The translations under genes and the position numbers were made by a program. 64,000 bases of DNA from NCBI GenBank assembly GCA_012729115.1, contig JAAYDR010000059.1:1-64000 (forward strand), given 5' to 3'. This document shows positions 34,341 through 42,371 of the stretch, one piece after another. Position 1 is the stretch's first letter. Each line of letters starts with the position of its first letter. The DNA is from Clostridiales bacterium (GTDB lineage: Bacteria; Bacillota; Clostridia; Christensenellales; Aristaeellaceae). The notes beneath the pieces were generated by a model. It worked only from the letters and a program-made list of their open reading frames with translations. It was not told where the DNA came from and did not search any database.

Positions 34341-35739
34341 AGTACTGCTCCAGCTCCTTATAGAGCGTTTTGCCCGCATCGTTGTGGGGGATTTCCGGGA
34401 TGACCTTGGCATGGAAGGCCACCGGGTTAAGGCCGGTTTTTTCAATCAGGTAGCGGCGCAATTCCGGCAGGAGATCCTCCCTGGTGGCAAAGAGGTAGAG
34501 ATGGTCGTCCTTGCCTCCGCAGACCAGATCCACATCAGGAAAGGCGGCTTTCAGCAGCCCTTCGGCTTCGTCCAGGTTCACCCGGTTCCCGAAGATCTTC
34601 AGAAAGCGCTTCTGACGGCCTACGATGGTGAAATAGCCGTCGGCGTCCATTTTGGCCATGTCCCCGGTATCCAGCACGCCGCCCCGCTCATCCCCCAGGA
34701 CCAAATCGGCGGCGCTTTGGGCATATCCCAAAGTGACGTTGTCCCCATGGTAGCGCAGCTCGCCGGTGATTTCCGGCTGGGTAATCACTGTTCCATCCCC
34801 GTCCAGGAGTTCAAAGCGCCCTCCTGGAATGGCGATGCCTATGGTACCAGCCTTCTCCAGGCTCCGTGTCCAGGGCAGGTAGGACATGCGGGCAGTGGCC
34901 TCGCACTGGCCGTACATGACGTAAAACTTCCGCCCGGTTTCCAGGCACCAGCGGGCCAGCTTCTCATGGAGAGCAAGGGACAGTTTGCCCCCGGCCTGGG
35001 TCATGACCTTAAGACTGGGCAAATCCATGCGGGTAAAGCGCATCCGGTCCAGCATTTCGTAGGTGTAGGGAACGCCGCCGAAGCTGGTTGCCTCCCGGGC
35101 CTTGAAAAAGCTCCAGAAGTCCTTCTGGGCAATGCCTTTATCCGTAAGCAGGATGGCAGCCCCCACGTCCAGATGGCTGTTGATGATACTCAGCCCATAG
35201 GTGTAGTGCATGGGCAGGGTGGTGATGGGCCGCTCCCCTGCGGTCAGCTCCAGGTATTCCACAATGCTGTCTGTGTTGGAGCGGATGTTGCGGTAACTCT
35301 GCCGCACAAACTTGGGGCTGCCTGTGGAACCGCTTGTGGTGAGCAGGAGCGCCAGATCCGCATGCAGCTGTGTTCTGTCCTCAAAGGGCGTTGCCAGAAG
35401 CTGGTAGCCAAAACGTTTGTACACCGGCATGCACTTTTTTACGCGCATGCCCTCCGGCACCCACAGAAACTTGGGAGCATAGGCCTGGTACAGGGCTTCC
35501 AGTGTTTCCGGATTTGTGTCTGCCCCCAGCATGGCAGGAACAATGTTCCCTTCCAGAAAGGAGGCATACCCCAGGAAGCTGCCCAGGGTATTCTGGCAGA
35601 CCTGCAGGACCAGGCAGCGGCTCCCGACAGCCTGGCACAGAGCGCGGCCCTCCCGGGCCAGCTCTGCGTAGGAAAGGCGCTGACCAAATTCGTCGACAAC
35701 GGCAACCTGGCTGCCGAAACGATCAAATGTCCACATCAT
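34333..35739 (-). CDS. ANL-superfamily acyl/aminoacyl ligase
   Basis: 468 residues. AMP-binding motif LLLTTSGSTGSPKFVRQ, A5-like MYGQCEATARMSYLP, A7 GVLDTGDMAKMDADGYFTIVGR, hinge KRFLKIFGNRVNLDEAE and C-terminal catalytic lysine region NDAGKTLYKEL. The layout fits a stand-alone adenylation enzyme that loads a carrier protein, like DltA. It starts inside the end of the acyl carrier protein gene, so the two are translationally coupled and are the natural pair. Substrate not readable without modelling of the pocket. Confidence 0.88.
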   Translation of the reverse strand: MMWTFDRFGSQVAVVDEFGQRLSYAELAREGRALCQAVGSRCLVLQVCQNTLGSFLGYASFLEGNIVPAMLGADTNPETLEALYQAYAPKFLWVPEGMRVKKCMPVYKRFGYQLLATPFEDRTQLHADLALLLTTSGSTGSPKFVRQSYRNIRSNTDSIVEYLELTAGERPITTLPMHYTYGLSIINSHLDVGAAILLTDKGIAQKDFWSFFKAREATSFGGVPYTYEMLDRMRFTRMDLPSLKVMTQAGGKLSLALHEKLARWCLETGRKFYVMYGQCEATARMSYLPWTRSLEKAGTIGIAIPGGRFELLDGDGTVITQPEITGELRYHGDNVTLGYAQSAADLVLGDERGGVLDTGDMAKMDADGYFTIVGRQKRFLKIFGNRVNLDEAEGLLKAAFPDVDLVCGGKDDHLYLFATREDLLPELRRYLIEKTGLNPVAFHAKVIPEIPHNDAGKTLYKELEQYYD

Positions 35740-35959
35740 ACTTCCGCAGAATCTCCTTGCCCTTTTCAAAAGAACTCAAATCGATGATATCATCCATCTC
35801 CATCATGATATCAAAGGCATCCTCCAGCCTGGCCACCAAAGTCATATGGCCTACGCTGTCCCAGGAAGGGCTTTCGCCGTAGACCAGAGAAGGTACCTGG
35901 TCCGGCGCCACTTCCAGGGCGGCTGCAAAGGCGTCTACGTATTTATTCAGATTGCTCAT
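35723..35959 (-). CDS. Acyl carrier protein of the glycan operon
   Basis: 78 residues. The phosphopantetheine site is the serine in SPSWDSVGHMTLVARLEDAF, with the typical following helix and acidic surface (DIMMEMDDIIDLSS). AAGGAGG lies before the ATG. It is too divergent to be the housekeeping AcpP (DSL replaced by DSV), and its position next to the ANL ligase suggests that it carries one particular acyl or aminoacyl group. Confidence 0.92.
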   Translation of the reverse strand: MSNLNKYVDAFAAALEVAPDQVPSLVYGESPSWDSVGHMTLVARLEDAFDIMMEMDDIIDLSSFEKGKEILRKYDVDI

Positions 35960-35990
35960 GGGATTTCCTCCTTGCTGTTGATAAGCGCTG

Positions 35991-36734
35991 CTACAGGATG
36001 CCGCCGTCCACCCGCCAGGTCTGGCCGGTAACGTAACTGGCTCTGTCGCTGGCCAGAAATGCCGCCACCTGGGCAATTTCCATGGGATCGGCCGGGCGTC
36101 CCAGGAGAATCCTGGCCAGGGTTTCCTGGCGAACCTTTTGGGAAAGACCGCTGACCAGATCCGTATCTGTGTAACCGGGGGCAAGGGCGTTGACCCGGAT
36201 GCCCTGGCCCGCATACTCCCGCGCCAGCTTTTGGGTGGCGGCGATGACAGCTGCCTTGCTGGCCGAGTAGTCGATCCGGCTGTCCCCATCCAGGCCAGCC
36301 ACACTGGCGATGTTTACCACCGCTCCCCGGCTGCGGCGGGCCATCAGGCGGGTCGCAAAGCGGGTGACCTCCAGAAGGGCGAAGAAATTGACATCAAAGA
36401 TGCTGCGCATTTCCGCTTCGGATGTCATCTGGAAGAGCCTGTCCTCTCCCATGATTCCCGCGTTGTTCACCAGAATGTCCAAAGGCTGCTTGTCCGCCAG
36501 CACCTGGGCAAAGGCCGCCTTGCGTGCGGCCTCGTTGGTGAGTTCGGTATACACAGGCCGCACCCAGACCCCGTGCCGCTGGGACAGAGCTTGGCAATCT
36601 TCCATAAAGCTCGCGCTTTCCTTGCGCGCAAAGGCCCATACATTGGCGCCCTCCCGGGCGAAAGCCGTCATCAGGGCATGGCCGATGCCCCGGGCGCATC
36701 CGGTAATGAGTGCGTTCTTTCCTTCCAGCAACAT
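35991..36734 (-). CDS. Short-chain dehydrogenase/reductase, FabG-like
   Basis: 247 residues. Cofactor motif ALITGCARGIGHALM, NNAGIM, catalytic Ser in NIASVAGLDG, Tyr and Lys in DYSASKAAVI, and the C-terminal GQTWRVDGGIL. It is a classical SDR that resembles 3-oxoacyl-ACP reductases. In this operon it could reduce an ACP-bound beta-keto group, or a keto-sugar. The start at 36734 has AAAGGAG 7 bases before. It begins just before the stop codon of the preceding GT-C gene. Confidence 0.92.
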   Translation of the reverse strand: MLLEGKNALITGCARGIGHALMTAFAREGANVWAFARKESASFMEDCQALSQRHGVWVRPVYTELTNEAARKAAFAQVLADKQPLDILVNNAGIMGEDRLFQMTSEAEMRSIFDVNFFALLEVTRFATRLMARRSRGAVVNIASVAGLDGDSRIDYSASKAAVIAATQKLAREYAGQGIRVNALAPGYTDTDLVSGLSQKVRQETLARILLGRPADPMEIAQVAAFLASDRASYVTGQTWRVDGGIL

Positions 36735-36738
36735 CGCG

Positions 36739-38211
36739 TTACTCCTTTGGGACAAGGGTTACGGACTCCTTGCGGTAATACTCCGCATAGAGGCTTAGCA
36801 CATAATCGATGGCCTGGCTGTCTGCCGCGTCGCCCATAAACACCTTGGGAACCGGGTCCACGGGGCGGAGGGCAACGGTTGTCTGGGCGGGGTCGTTCAT
36901 GGCTGCATCCCGCGTATCCATTTGCCGGTCATAGGCCTGGGCTTCCCCCTTGAGGAGAGAGAAAACGGCCGTACCGGCGGTGGAGTTCTGAGGGCCATAG
37001 CTTTCCCGGCCCTGGGGGCGATAGGCTGCCATGCCCACCACCAGGAGCACGGCGGCTAAAGCCAGCACAGGAAGGGAAACCCGGGGCGAGGGCTCCGGCT
37101 GGATGCCGGTGTTCCTTGACAGGAGAAAACCTGCCCAGTAGGTGGCAAGGCCGCAGACCATCAGGCAATAGGAGTAGTAATAGGTGTTCATCACCCGGCC
37201 ATCCCCCAGAAAGTTGCCTGTATAGAGGGTGGGGGCAAGCTGGGCGCAGAACAGGCATAGGGCAGCCAGGGTGACCCACAGGGGATGGGCAAAGGCTGCG
37301 CTGTTCCGGCGCAGGGTGGGCAGCAGGAGCCAGGTTAAAATCAGAGCTACCGCCAACAGGGGCAGGGAGAACCAATGGCCCATGAGGGCCAGGCCAAAAT
37401 AGAGGGCCTGGGCCACGGCCATGGGGGCGCTCAGACCGCCCTGCAGAGTCTTGGCCCGGACGGCATTGCCGGGGGCGGATGCGCTGAAGGCCAGGCACAG
37501 GAGGAGGACCAGGGTCAGCATAGCAAAGGCAAGGCGCTTTGGATGCCGCCGTACAAAAGCCAGGAGGGTAAAGGCGAGGGCCAGGAGCAGCGCCACAAGA
37601 ACCATGGAATATTTGCCTCCGCCCAGGAGCACGGCGAGTACCAGAAGCAAAGCAAAGAGAGCGGCGGACTTGCCCCTGGTTTTTAAGCGGGCATAGGCCA
37701 GCCAGCATCCGGCGGTCAACAGCAGCAGGCTCCACAGAAAGGTATAAGCCACGCCCCCATTGAACCAGAAGAAGGCCTCCGATGGGCTGGGGGCCAGCTG
37801 CACCATCAAAAAGGCCAGCCCGCAAAAGGCGATGATAACCGTGGGGGCATCCGCGTGCAGGGTTTTCCCCAGCACCTGCCACAGGAAGAAGCCCAGGGCC
37901 AACAGCAGCCCCGTAACCAGCACAAAGGTACCGATCCAGTAATGATCTTCTCCCCAGACACCGGGCTGGAGACCGCTGAGAAAAGTGGTGGTATAGGTAC
38001 CCTCCCAGGTATTGCGGGTACCCAGGGTGTTCTCCCAGGCGGCGCGCAGGACGGCCATGTGGCTGCCGGTGTTCCGCCAGGCAGCGTGGGGCTTGATGGA
38101 AAAACCAAAATCGTCATAAAAGGGATGGTTGAAAAAGGAGAGGCCATAGACGGGGAGCAGGCTTAACAGCAGCAAAATCACGCAGAGAAAGGCCAGGATT
38201 TTTTTGCTCAC
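36739..38211 (-). CDS. GT-C-like membrane glycosyltransferase (DUF6056), copy 2
   Basis: 490 residues with about eleven membrane helices. The first extracellular loop carries NHPFYDDFGFS; the paired aspartates are where GT-C enzymes keep their catalytic acid. Other shared marks with copy 1 are WEGTYTTTFLSGLQPG, SPSEAFFWFNGGVAYTFLW and SAPGNAVRAKTLQGG. A C-terminal soluble tail of about 80 residues is extracytoplasmic. It overlaps copy 1 by four bases (ATGA). Predicted to transfer a sugar from an undecaprenyl-phosphate donor outside the membrane; DUF6056 has no proven function known to me. Confidence 0.8.
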   Translation of the reverse strand: MSKKILAFLCVILLLLSLLPVYGLSFFNHPFYDDFGFSIKPHAAWRNTGSHMAVLRAAWENTLGTRNTWEGTYTTTFLSGLQPGVWGEDHYWIGTFVLVTGLLLALGFFLWQVLGKTLHADAPTVIIAFCGLAFLMVQLAPSPSEAFFWFNGGVAYTFLWSLLLLTAGCWLAYARLKTRGKSAALFALLLVLAVLLGGGKYSMVLVALLLALAFTLLAFVRRHPKRLAFAMLTLVLLLCLAFSASAPGNAVRAKTLQGGLSAPMAVAQALYFGLALMGHWFSLPLLAVALILTWLLLPTLRRNSAAFAHPLWVTLAALCLFCAQLAPTLYTGNFLGDGRVMNTYYYSYCLMVCGLATYWAGFLLSRNTGIQPEPSPRVSLPVLALAAVLLVVGMAAYRPQGRESYGPQNSTAGTAVFSLLKGEAQAYDRQMDTRDAAMNDPAQTTVALRPVDPVPKVFMGDAADSQAIDYVLSLYAEYYRKESVTLVPKE

Positions 38212-39749
38212 GGGGCAGCCTCCTCTCCCGCCAGGTGGATGGCGGTTTTTCCATAGTACTTCTGAAGCATAAGCCGCACGGTTTCCCCTGCGTCCAGGGT
38301 CAGCTGGTCCTTCATAAACAGTTCCGGAACCACCGAAAGGGGGCTCAGGGTAATCTCGGGCTGGGAGGCATCGTTCAGCAGGACCTCTCTGGCCGTCATC
38401 TCCCGGTCATACTGCCGGGCCTCCCCGGTTACAATGGACAGGGCCGCGCTCATCCCCGCCAGGTTGGGCAGGCCGTAGGTTTTGTCCGCGGGGCGTTTGT
38501 AGCCAAGGCAACCCACCACCAGCACGAGGGCAGAAGCCAGAACCAGACCCTGCTTGACGGGTGCGGGGAAGGAGGCCGGCAGGTGGGCGCGCCCGGCTTT
38601 CTCCAGCCGGCGCAGGGCAAAGCCCGTCAGATAAAAGGCATACAGAAGCCACAGCACCACAAAGCTTAGCCAGTAGGTATCCACAATGCGGCCCCCGCCG
38701 ATAAACACGCCGCCATAGAGGGGCGGGACCAGCTGGGTGCAGAACAGGCCCAGGCCGCCCAGAAGCCATAACCAGGGATGGGAGAAGGAGAAGGGGCTGG
38801 CCTTGGCGGCGGTATATAAGAAGGGGAGGACCAGGGCCGTCACCCCCAGCAGGGGAAGTGACAGGAAGCTGCCTGCCAGGGCCGTGCCATAGTACAGGGC
38901 CTGGGCAACGGCTTTCACAGGGGATATGCTGCTGGCAATCACACCGGCCCGGACCGCATTCCCCGGCGCCGACATGTTGTACAGGAAGCAGCCCAGGAAA
39001 ACCAGCGTGAACATAAGAAGCAGCGGAGCCTTTGGCCACCTGCGGACAAAGGCCCAGGCGGTGAGCCCCAGGTACAGGCACAGGCCAAACAACCCGCCCC
39101 CATAGCTTCCGCCGCCCAGCAGCACCATGAGAATCAGCAGGGCGAGAGTGAGGAAGATAGGCGCTCCGCGGGAGGCGGTGCGGAGCAGTCGGGCACACAG
39201 CCCCAGGCTTAGCACCAGCAGGGAATAGATGAAAGTGTTGCCGATGCCTCCGTTAAACCAGAAGAAGGCTTCATCCGGATCGGGCATGAGCTGCACCAGC
39301 AGGGTGAGGGTAAGGCTGATCAATATCACCAGGGAAGGCCTGTCAAGACCCAGCAGATCCCCAAAAAGAACCTTCAGAAAAAAGCCGAAGCAGAGCACAA
39401 AGGCTGTGAGGAGCACAAAGGTGGTGAGGAAGTACAGGCTTTCCGAAAAAACTCCGGGCTGGAGATTGCTTAAAATGGTGCCGGTATAGGTTCCCTGCCA
39501 GGAGGCACGGATGCTGGCCGCGCTTTTTAGAGCAGCCTGAAGCACCGCTTGCAGGCTGCGGGTCTCACTCCAGGCGGCATGTACGTCTGCGGAGAACTGG
39601 TAATCGTCATAGTAGGGGTGATTGTACAAGGACAGGACATACAGCGGCAGGGTGCTTGCCGCCAGCAGCAGGGCGCACAACCAGGCAAGCAGCCTTTTGG
39701 AAGGCAGGGGAAGGCTGCGCTTTTTGCGAGCGGTGGGGGAATGATCCAT
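38208..39749 (-). CDS. GT-C-like membrane glycosyltransferase (DUF6056), copy 1
   Basis: 513 residues, about eleven membrane helices, first gene of the glycan operon. NHPYYDDYQFSADVHAAW after the first helix holds the DD pair; WQGTYTGTILSNLQPGVF, DPDEAFFWFNGGIGNTF and NMSAPGNAVRAGVI align with the next gene, so the two arose by duplication. The ATG at 39749 is chosen because the upstream GTG sits directly on the ribosome site AAAGGAG. It starts about 54 bases after the predicted transcription start. Acceptor and sugar unknown. Confidence 0.8.
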   Translation of the reverse strand: MDHSPTARKKRSLPLPSKRLLAWLCALLLAASTLPLYVLSLYNHPYYDDYQFSADVHAAWSETRSLQAVLQAALKSAASIRASWQGTYTGTILSNLQPGVFSESLYFLTTFVLLTAFVLCFGFFLKVLFGDLLGLDRPSLVILISLTLTLLVQLMPDPDEAFFWFNGGIGNTFIYSLLVLSLGLCARLLRTASRGAPIFLTLALLILMVLLGGGSYGGGLFGLCLYLGLTAWAFVRRWPKAPLLLMFTLVFLGCFLYNMSAPGNAVRAGVIASSISPVKAVAQALYYGTALAGSFLSLPLLGVTALVLPFLYTAAKASPFSFSHPWLWLLGGLGLFCTQLVPPLYGGVFIGGGRIVDTYWLSFVVLWLLYAFYLTGFALRRLEKAGRAHLPASFPAPVKQGLVLASALVLVVGCLGYKRPADKTYGLPNLAGMSAALSIVTGEARQYDREMTAREVLLNDASQPEITLSPLSVVPELFMKDQLTLDAGETVRLMLQKYYGKTAIHLAGEEAAP

Positions 39750-39810
39750 TGCGGCTCGCACTCCTTTGCTTCAGTATGGGCCGGAGGGATGGGGGAGCCA
39801 CCAAAACCAT

Positions 39811-39839
39811 AGTATATCATTTTCTTTAAGGAATGGAAA
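39811..39839 (-). promoter_or_regulatory. Promoter of the glycan/LuxC-LuxE operon
   Basis: On the minus strand TTTCCA (39839-39834), 17-base spacer, TATACT (39816-39811). The -35 matches 4 of 6 and the -10 five of six consensus bases. It lies about 62 bases before the first GT-C gene. No other good promoter is seen down to trpS. Confidence 0.55.
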
Positions 39840-39900
39840 GCGCTGCCGGCATATGGGAGGGAGTTTTGCAAGTTTGCGCCGGGTTTGAATGGGTTTTGCC

Positions 39901-39929
39901 TTGACAAGCTGCGGATCATCCGCTACAAT
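39901..39929 (+). promoter_or_regulatory. Strong promoter of tRNA-Arg with a dyad in the spacer
   Basis: TTGACA at 39901-39906, 17-base spacer, TACAAT at 39924-39929, 22 bases before the mature tRNA end. The spacer contains a perfect 13-base inverted repeat GCGGATCATCCGC at 39911-39923. Confidence 0.85.
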
Positions 39930-39950
39930 ACATAAGCGCATAAAGCGTAT

Positions 39951-40027
39951 GTGCCCGTAGCTCAGCTGGATAGAGTGTCAGACTCCGACTCTGAAGGTCG
40001 CTGGTTCGAACCCAGTCGGGCATACCA
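39951..40027 (+). tRNA. tRNA-Arg (anticodon CCG)
   Basis: Full cloverleaf: acceptor GTGCCCG pairs with CGGGCAT, D arm GCTC/GAGT, anticodon stem TCAGA/TCTGA with loop CTCCGAC giving anticodon CCG, T arm with TTCGAAC loop. Discriminator A at 40024 and an encoded CCA at 40025-40027. It reads CGG arginine codons. Own promoter upstream and terminator downstream, so it is a single-gene unit. Confidence 0.95.
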
Positions 40028-40029
40028 CA

Positions 40030-40069
40030 AACCCCCGTGAATTAACAGATTCTCGGGGGTTGTCTTTTT
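40030..40069 (+). terminator. Terminator of tRNA-Arg
   Basis: Stem AACCCCCG / CGGGGGTT with a 16-base loop followed by GTCTTTTTC. It begins three bases after the tRNA CCA. Confidence 0.8.
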
Positions 40070-40138
40070 CATCATGCTCATAATATTCACAACTTTGACC
40101 CCCAAAGGGTTCAAAATTGGGTCAAATTTCTCCCCAAG

Positions 40139-40174
40139 AAAGCTCCCGCCAACGTTCACGCCGGCGGGAGCTTT
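40139..40174 (-). terminator. Terminator of the nucleoside-type ABC transporter operon
   Basis: A 12-bp stem (AAAGCTCCCGCC and its complement) with a 12-base loop lies 24 bases after the last permease gene on the minus strand. The T-rich flank is on the plus strand (GCTTTTAC), so it may stop both this operon and leftover plus-strand transcription. Bases 40070-40138 hold no gene. Confidence 0.65.
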
Positions 40175-40197
40175 TACAGTCCACTGATTCGAAAGGT

Positions 40198-41184
40198 TTA
40201 TCTGCCGCCCTTGTCGTAGGGGATGCCCTCGGCCTTGGGGGCGCGGCTGCGCTTGCTGGTGAGGATTAAAAGGATCATGGTGACGATGTAGGGGAGCATG
40301 AGATAGATATACTCGCTGGATTTCACGTTGGTGAATTTGGGCAGGAAGGGGATGGAGCCTGCATATGAGCCAACGATTTTAAACAGCGCGAAGAACAGGG
40401 AAGCGCCCAGAATATTCAGGGGCTTCCAGTTGCCAAAGATCATTACGGCCAAGGCAAGGAAGCCATAGCCCGCCACGGTGCTCTGATAGCCGCTGCCCGC
40501 CGCCAGGGAGTAGGCCAGGCCGCCGATGCCGCCCAGGAAGCCGGAGATGGCAACCCCCAGGTAGCGCATGTGGTATACATTGATGCCCACGCTGTCCGCG
40601 GCCTGGGGATGCTCGCCGCAGGCACGCAGCCGGAGGCCTGTTTTGGTTTTGTACAGGATGATGACGGACGCCACAAGGATCAGGATGGCGATGGGGGTGG
40701 TGAGGTAGAGGGACTTGAAGATCAGGCGGGAGAAGAAGTCCTGGCTGGTGGCCATGCCCAGGCTCTCCTGGGTGATGCGCACCCAGCCGGGGATCAGAAT
40801 GGTGGTCTGGCCCTGGCCCTGGATGGCCCAGGTGACCACGATGGCCACGGCGGGAGCCAGCATGTTCAGGGCTGTTCCGCCGATGGTCTGGTCCGCCTTC
40901 AGTTTGATGGCGGCAAAGGCCAGAAGCATGCTGAACAGCATGCCGGTAACCGCAGCAATCAGGATGGCCAGGAAGGCCAGAAGCTGTGGATGCATTCCGT
41001 GAAGGCCTGCCTTTTCCATCAGGCTGAGGAACAGGCAGGAGGTGAGGGCACCCACCAGCATGATGCCTTCCAGGGCGATGTTGACCACGCCGCTGCGCTC
41101 GGAGAACATGCCTCCCAGAGCCACCAGCAGCAGGGGAATGGCGAAGAGGATTGTTCCGCTCAAAATATCGGCCAGTATGTTCAT
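40198..41184 (-). CDS. Nucleoside-type ABC transporter permease 2
   Basis: 328 residues, BPD_transp_2 permease of the YufQ/NupQ kind. MFSERSGVVNIALEGIMLVGAL near residue 27 is the signature of this subfamily, and GLRLRACGEHPQAADSVGINVYHMRY is the coupling loop. Nine or so membrane helices. Its ATG overlaps the stop of permease 1 (ATGA). Last gene of the BMP operon; the partner ATPase and binding protein suggest uptake of purine nucleosides. Confidence 0.92.
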   Translation of the reverse strand: MNILADILSGTILFAIPLLLVALGGMFSERSGVVNIALEGIMLVGALTSCLFLSLMEKAGLHGMHPQLLAFLAILIAAVTGMLFSMLLAFAAIKLKADQTIGGTALNMLAPAVAIVVTWAIQGQGQTTILIPGWVRITQESLGMATSQDFFSRLIFKSLYLTTPIAILILVASVIILYKTKTGLRLRACGEHPQAADSVGINVYHMRYLGVAISGFLGGIGGLAYSLAAGSGYQSTVAGYGFLALAVMIFGNWKPLNILGASLFFALFKIVGSYAGSIPFLPKFTNVKSSEYIYLMLPYIVTMILLILTSKRSRAPKAEGIPYDKGGR

Positions 41185-42371
41185 TGGGCAGCCTCCTCTT
41201 GTTCAGATGCCGCATCCTGAGGGAGGGCGGATGTGTCGGGCAGGTCGGCGAGCTCCCGGTTGGAGTTTTCCTTTTGCTTGCGGATGAACAGCTTGCCAAT
41301 CCAGCCCCGCAGGAGCAGGGCAAAGGCGCTCAGGTAGATGATGGCGGCGATGATGATGTCGATGATCTCCTTGGCGTACTCAGGCTGGAGTGCGTCGCCG
41401 CCCACCTGAATGTAGCTGATGAACAGGGCGCTGAAGATGGTGCCGATGGGGTTGCTGCCCGCCAGCAGGGCCACCGGGATGCCGTTGAAGCCCGTGGCGA
41501 GCAGGGCCTTTACCAGCGTGTACTGGGCTGTGCCGCTGAGGAAGTACAATCCGCCGCCAATTCCGGCCAGGGCTCCGGCGATGGTCATGGACAGGATGAT
41601 GCTGCGCTTGGCGTTAATCCCGGCATAGTCGCTGGCATGGCGGTTGTAACCGCAGGCTTTCAGCTCGTAGCCGAAGGTGGTGCGATTCATGACCACCCAG
41701 ATGACCAATGCAATCCCAATGGCAATGAATACCGCGATGTTCATGTACTGGGAGTTCATGAGCTTATCCAGGCCTGCCCTGGGGATGATGGCATTGGGAT
41801 TGTACTCCATAAAAGGCGCTCCGATCAGGGAAACGGTGCGCTCCTTGTTGGTGGCACCCCAGGCATTGGCCAGCATCAGGGGCATGTTGTTGATGCACAG
41901 GTTAACTGCGAATAGGGAGATCCAGTTGAACATGATGGAGGTGATGACCTCATTGACGTTGAACAGCGCTTTGCAGATTCCGGGGATGGAGCCCAGCAGG
42001 GCGCCGCCCACCATGGCAAGAATCAGCGCCGCCCACCAGGGCAGCCTCCACTGGATCACGCCCACCAGGGCGAAAAACGCTCCCAGGGTATACTGGCCGG
42101 TGGCGCCAATGTTGAACAGGCCTGTCTTGAAGGCAAAGGCCACGGAAAGGCCGGTGAGCAGTATCGGGGCGCTCTGGTACATCACCTTGCCCAGCTTGTC
42201 CAGATTGGCAATGCCGGTGGTGAGGATCTTGTTGAGCCCATACATGGCGTTGCCGGGATTAAACAGGATGAGCAGCAAAAAGCCAAAGAGCAATCCGCCC
42301 AAGATGGAGAGCAAAGATGCCAGGATGTTGATGAGACCCTGACGGTTGGTCCTGCGGCTGGGGGCTTTCAC
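41181..42371 (-). CDS. Nucleoside-type ABC transporter permease 1
   Basis: 396 residues, NupP/YufP-like. KTGLFNIGATGQYTLGAFFAL and TFGYELKACGYNRHASDYAGIN are the family marks, with a charged C-terminal tail (SALPQDAASEQEEAAQ). The start is GTG, overlapping the TGA of the ATPase gene (GTGA). Forms a heterodimeric permease with the next gene. Confidence 0.92.
   Translation of the reverse strand: MKAPSRRTNRQGLINILASLLSILGGLLFGFLLLILFNPGNAMYGLNKILTTGIANLDKLGKVMYQSAPILLTGLSVAFAFKTGLFNIGATGQYTLGAFFALVGVIQWRLPWWAALILAMVGGALLGSIPGICKALFNVNEVITSIMFNWISLFAVNLCINNMPLMLANAWGATNKERTVSLIGAPFMEYNPNAIIPRAGLDKLMNSQYMNIAVFIAIGIALVIWVVMNRTTFGYELKACGYNRHASDYAGINAKRSIILSMTIAGALAGIGGGLYFLSGTAQYTLVKALLATGFNGIPVALLAGSNPIGTIFSALFISYIQVGGDALQPEYAKEIIDIIIAAIIYLSAFALLLRGWIGKLFIRKQKENSNRELADLPDTSALPQDAASEQEEAAQ

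Noticed and set aside
40070-40138. Possible attachment site or integration remnant after tRNA-Arg, with an inverted repeat TTTGACCC/GGGTCAAA
   Set aside because: No integrase, no repeat of the tRNA 3' end and no prophage genes are found; an inverted repeat alone is not enough.
39962-40159. Minus-strand open frame ending in SNQRPSESESDTLSS
   Set aside because: It is the antisense of tRNA-Arg; this peptide is a well-known false protein produced by reading through tRNA genes.
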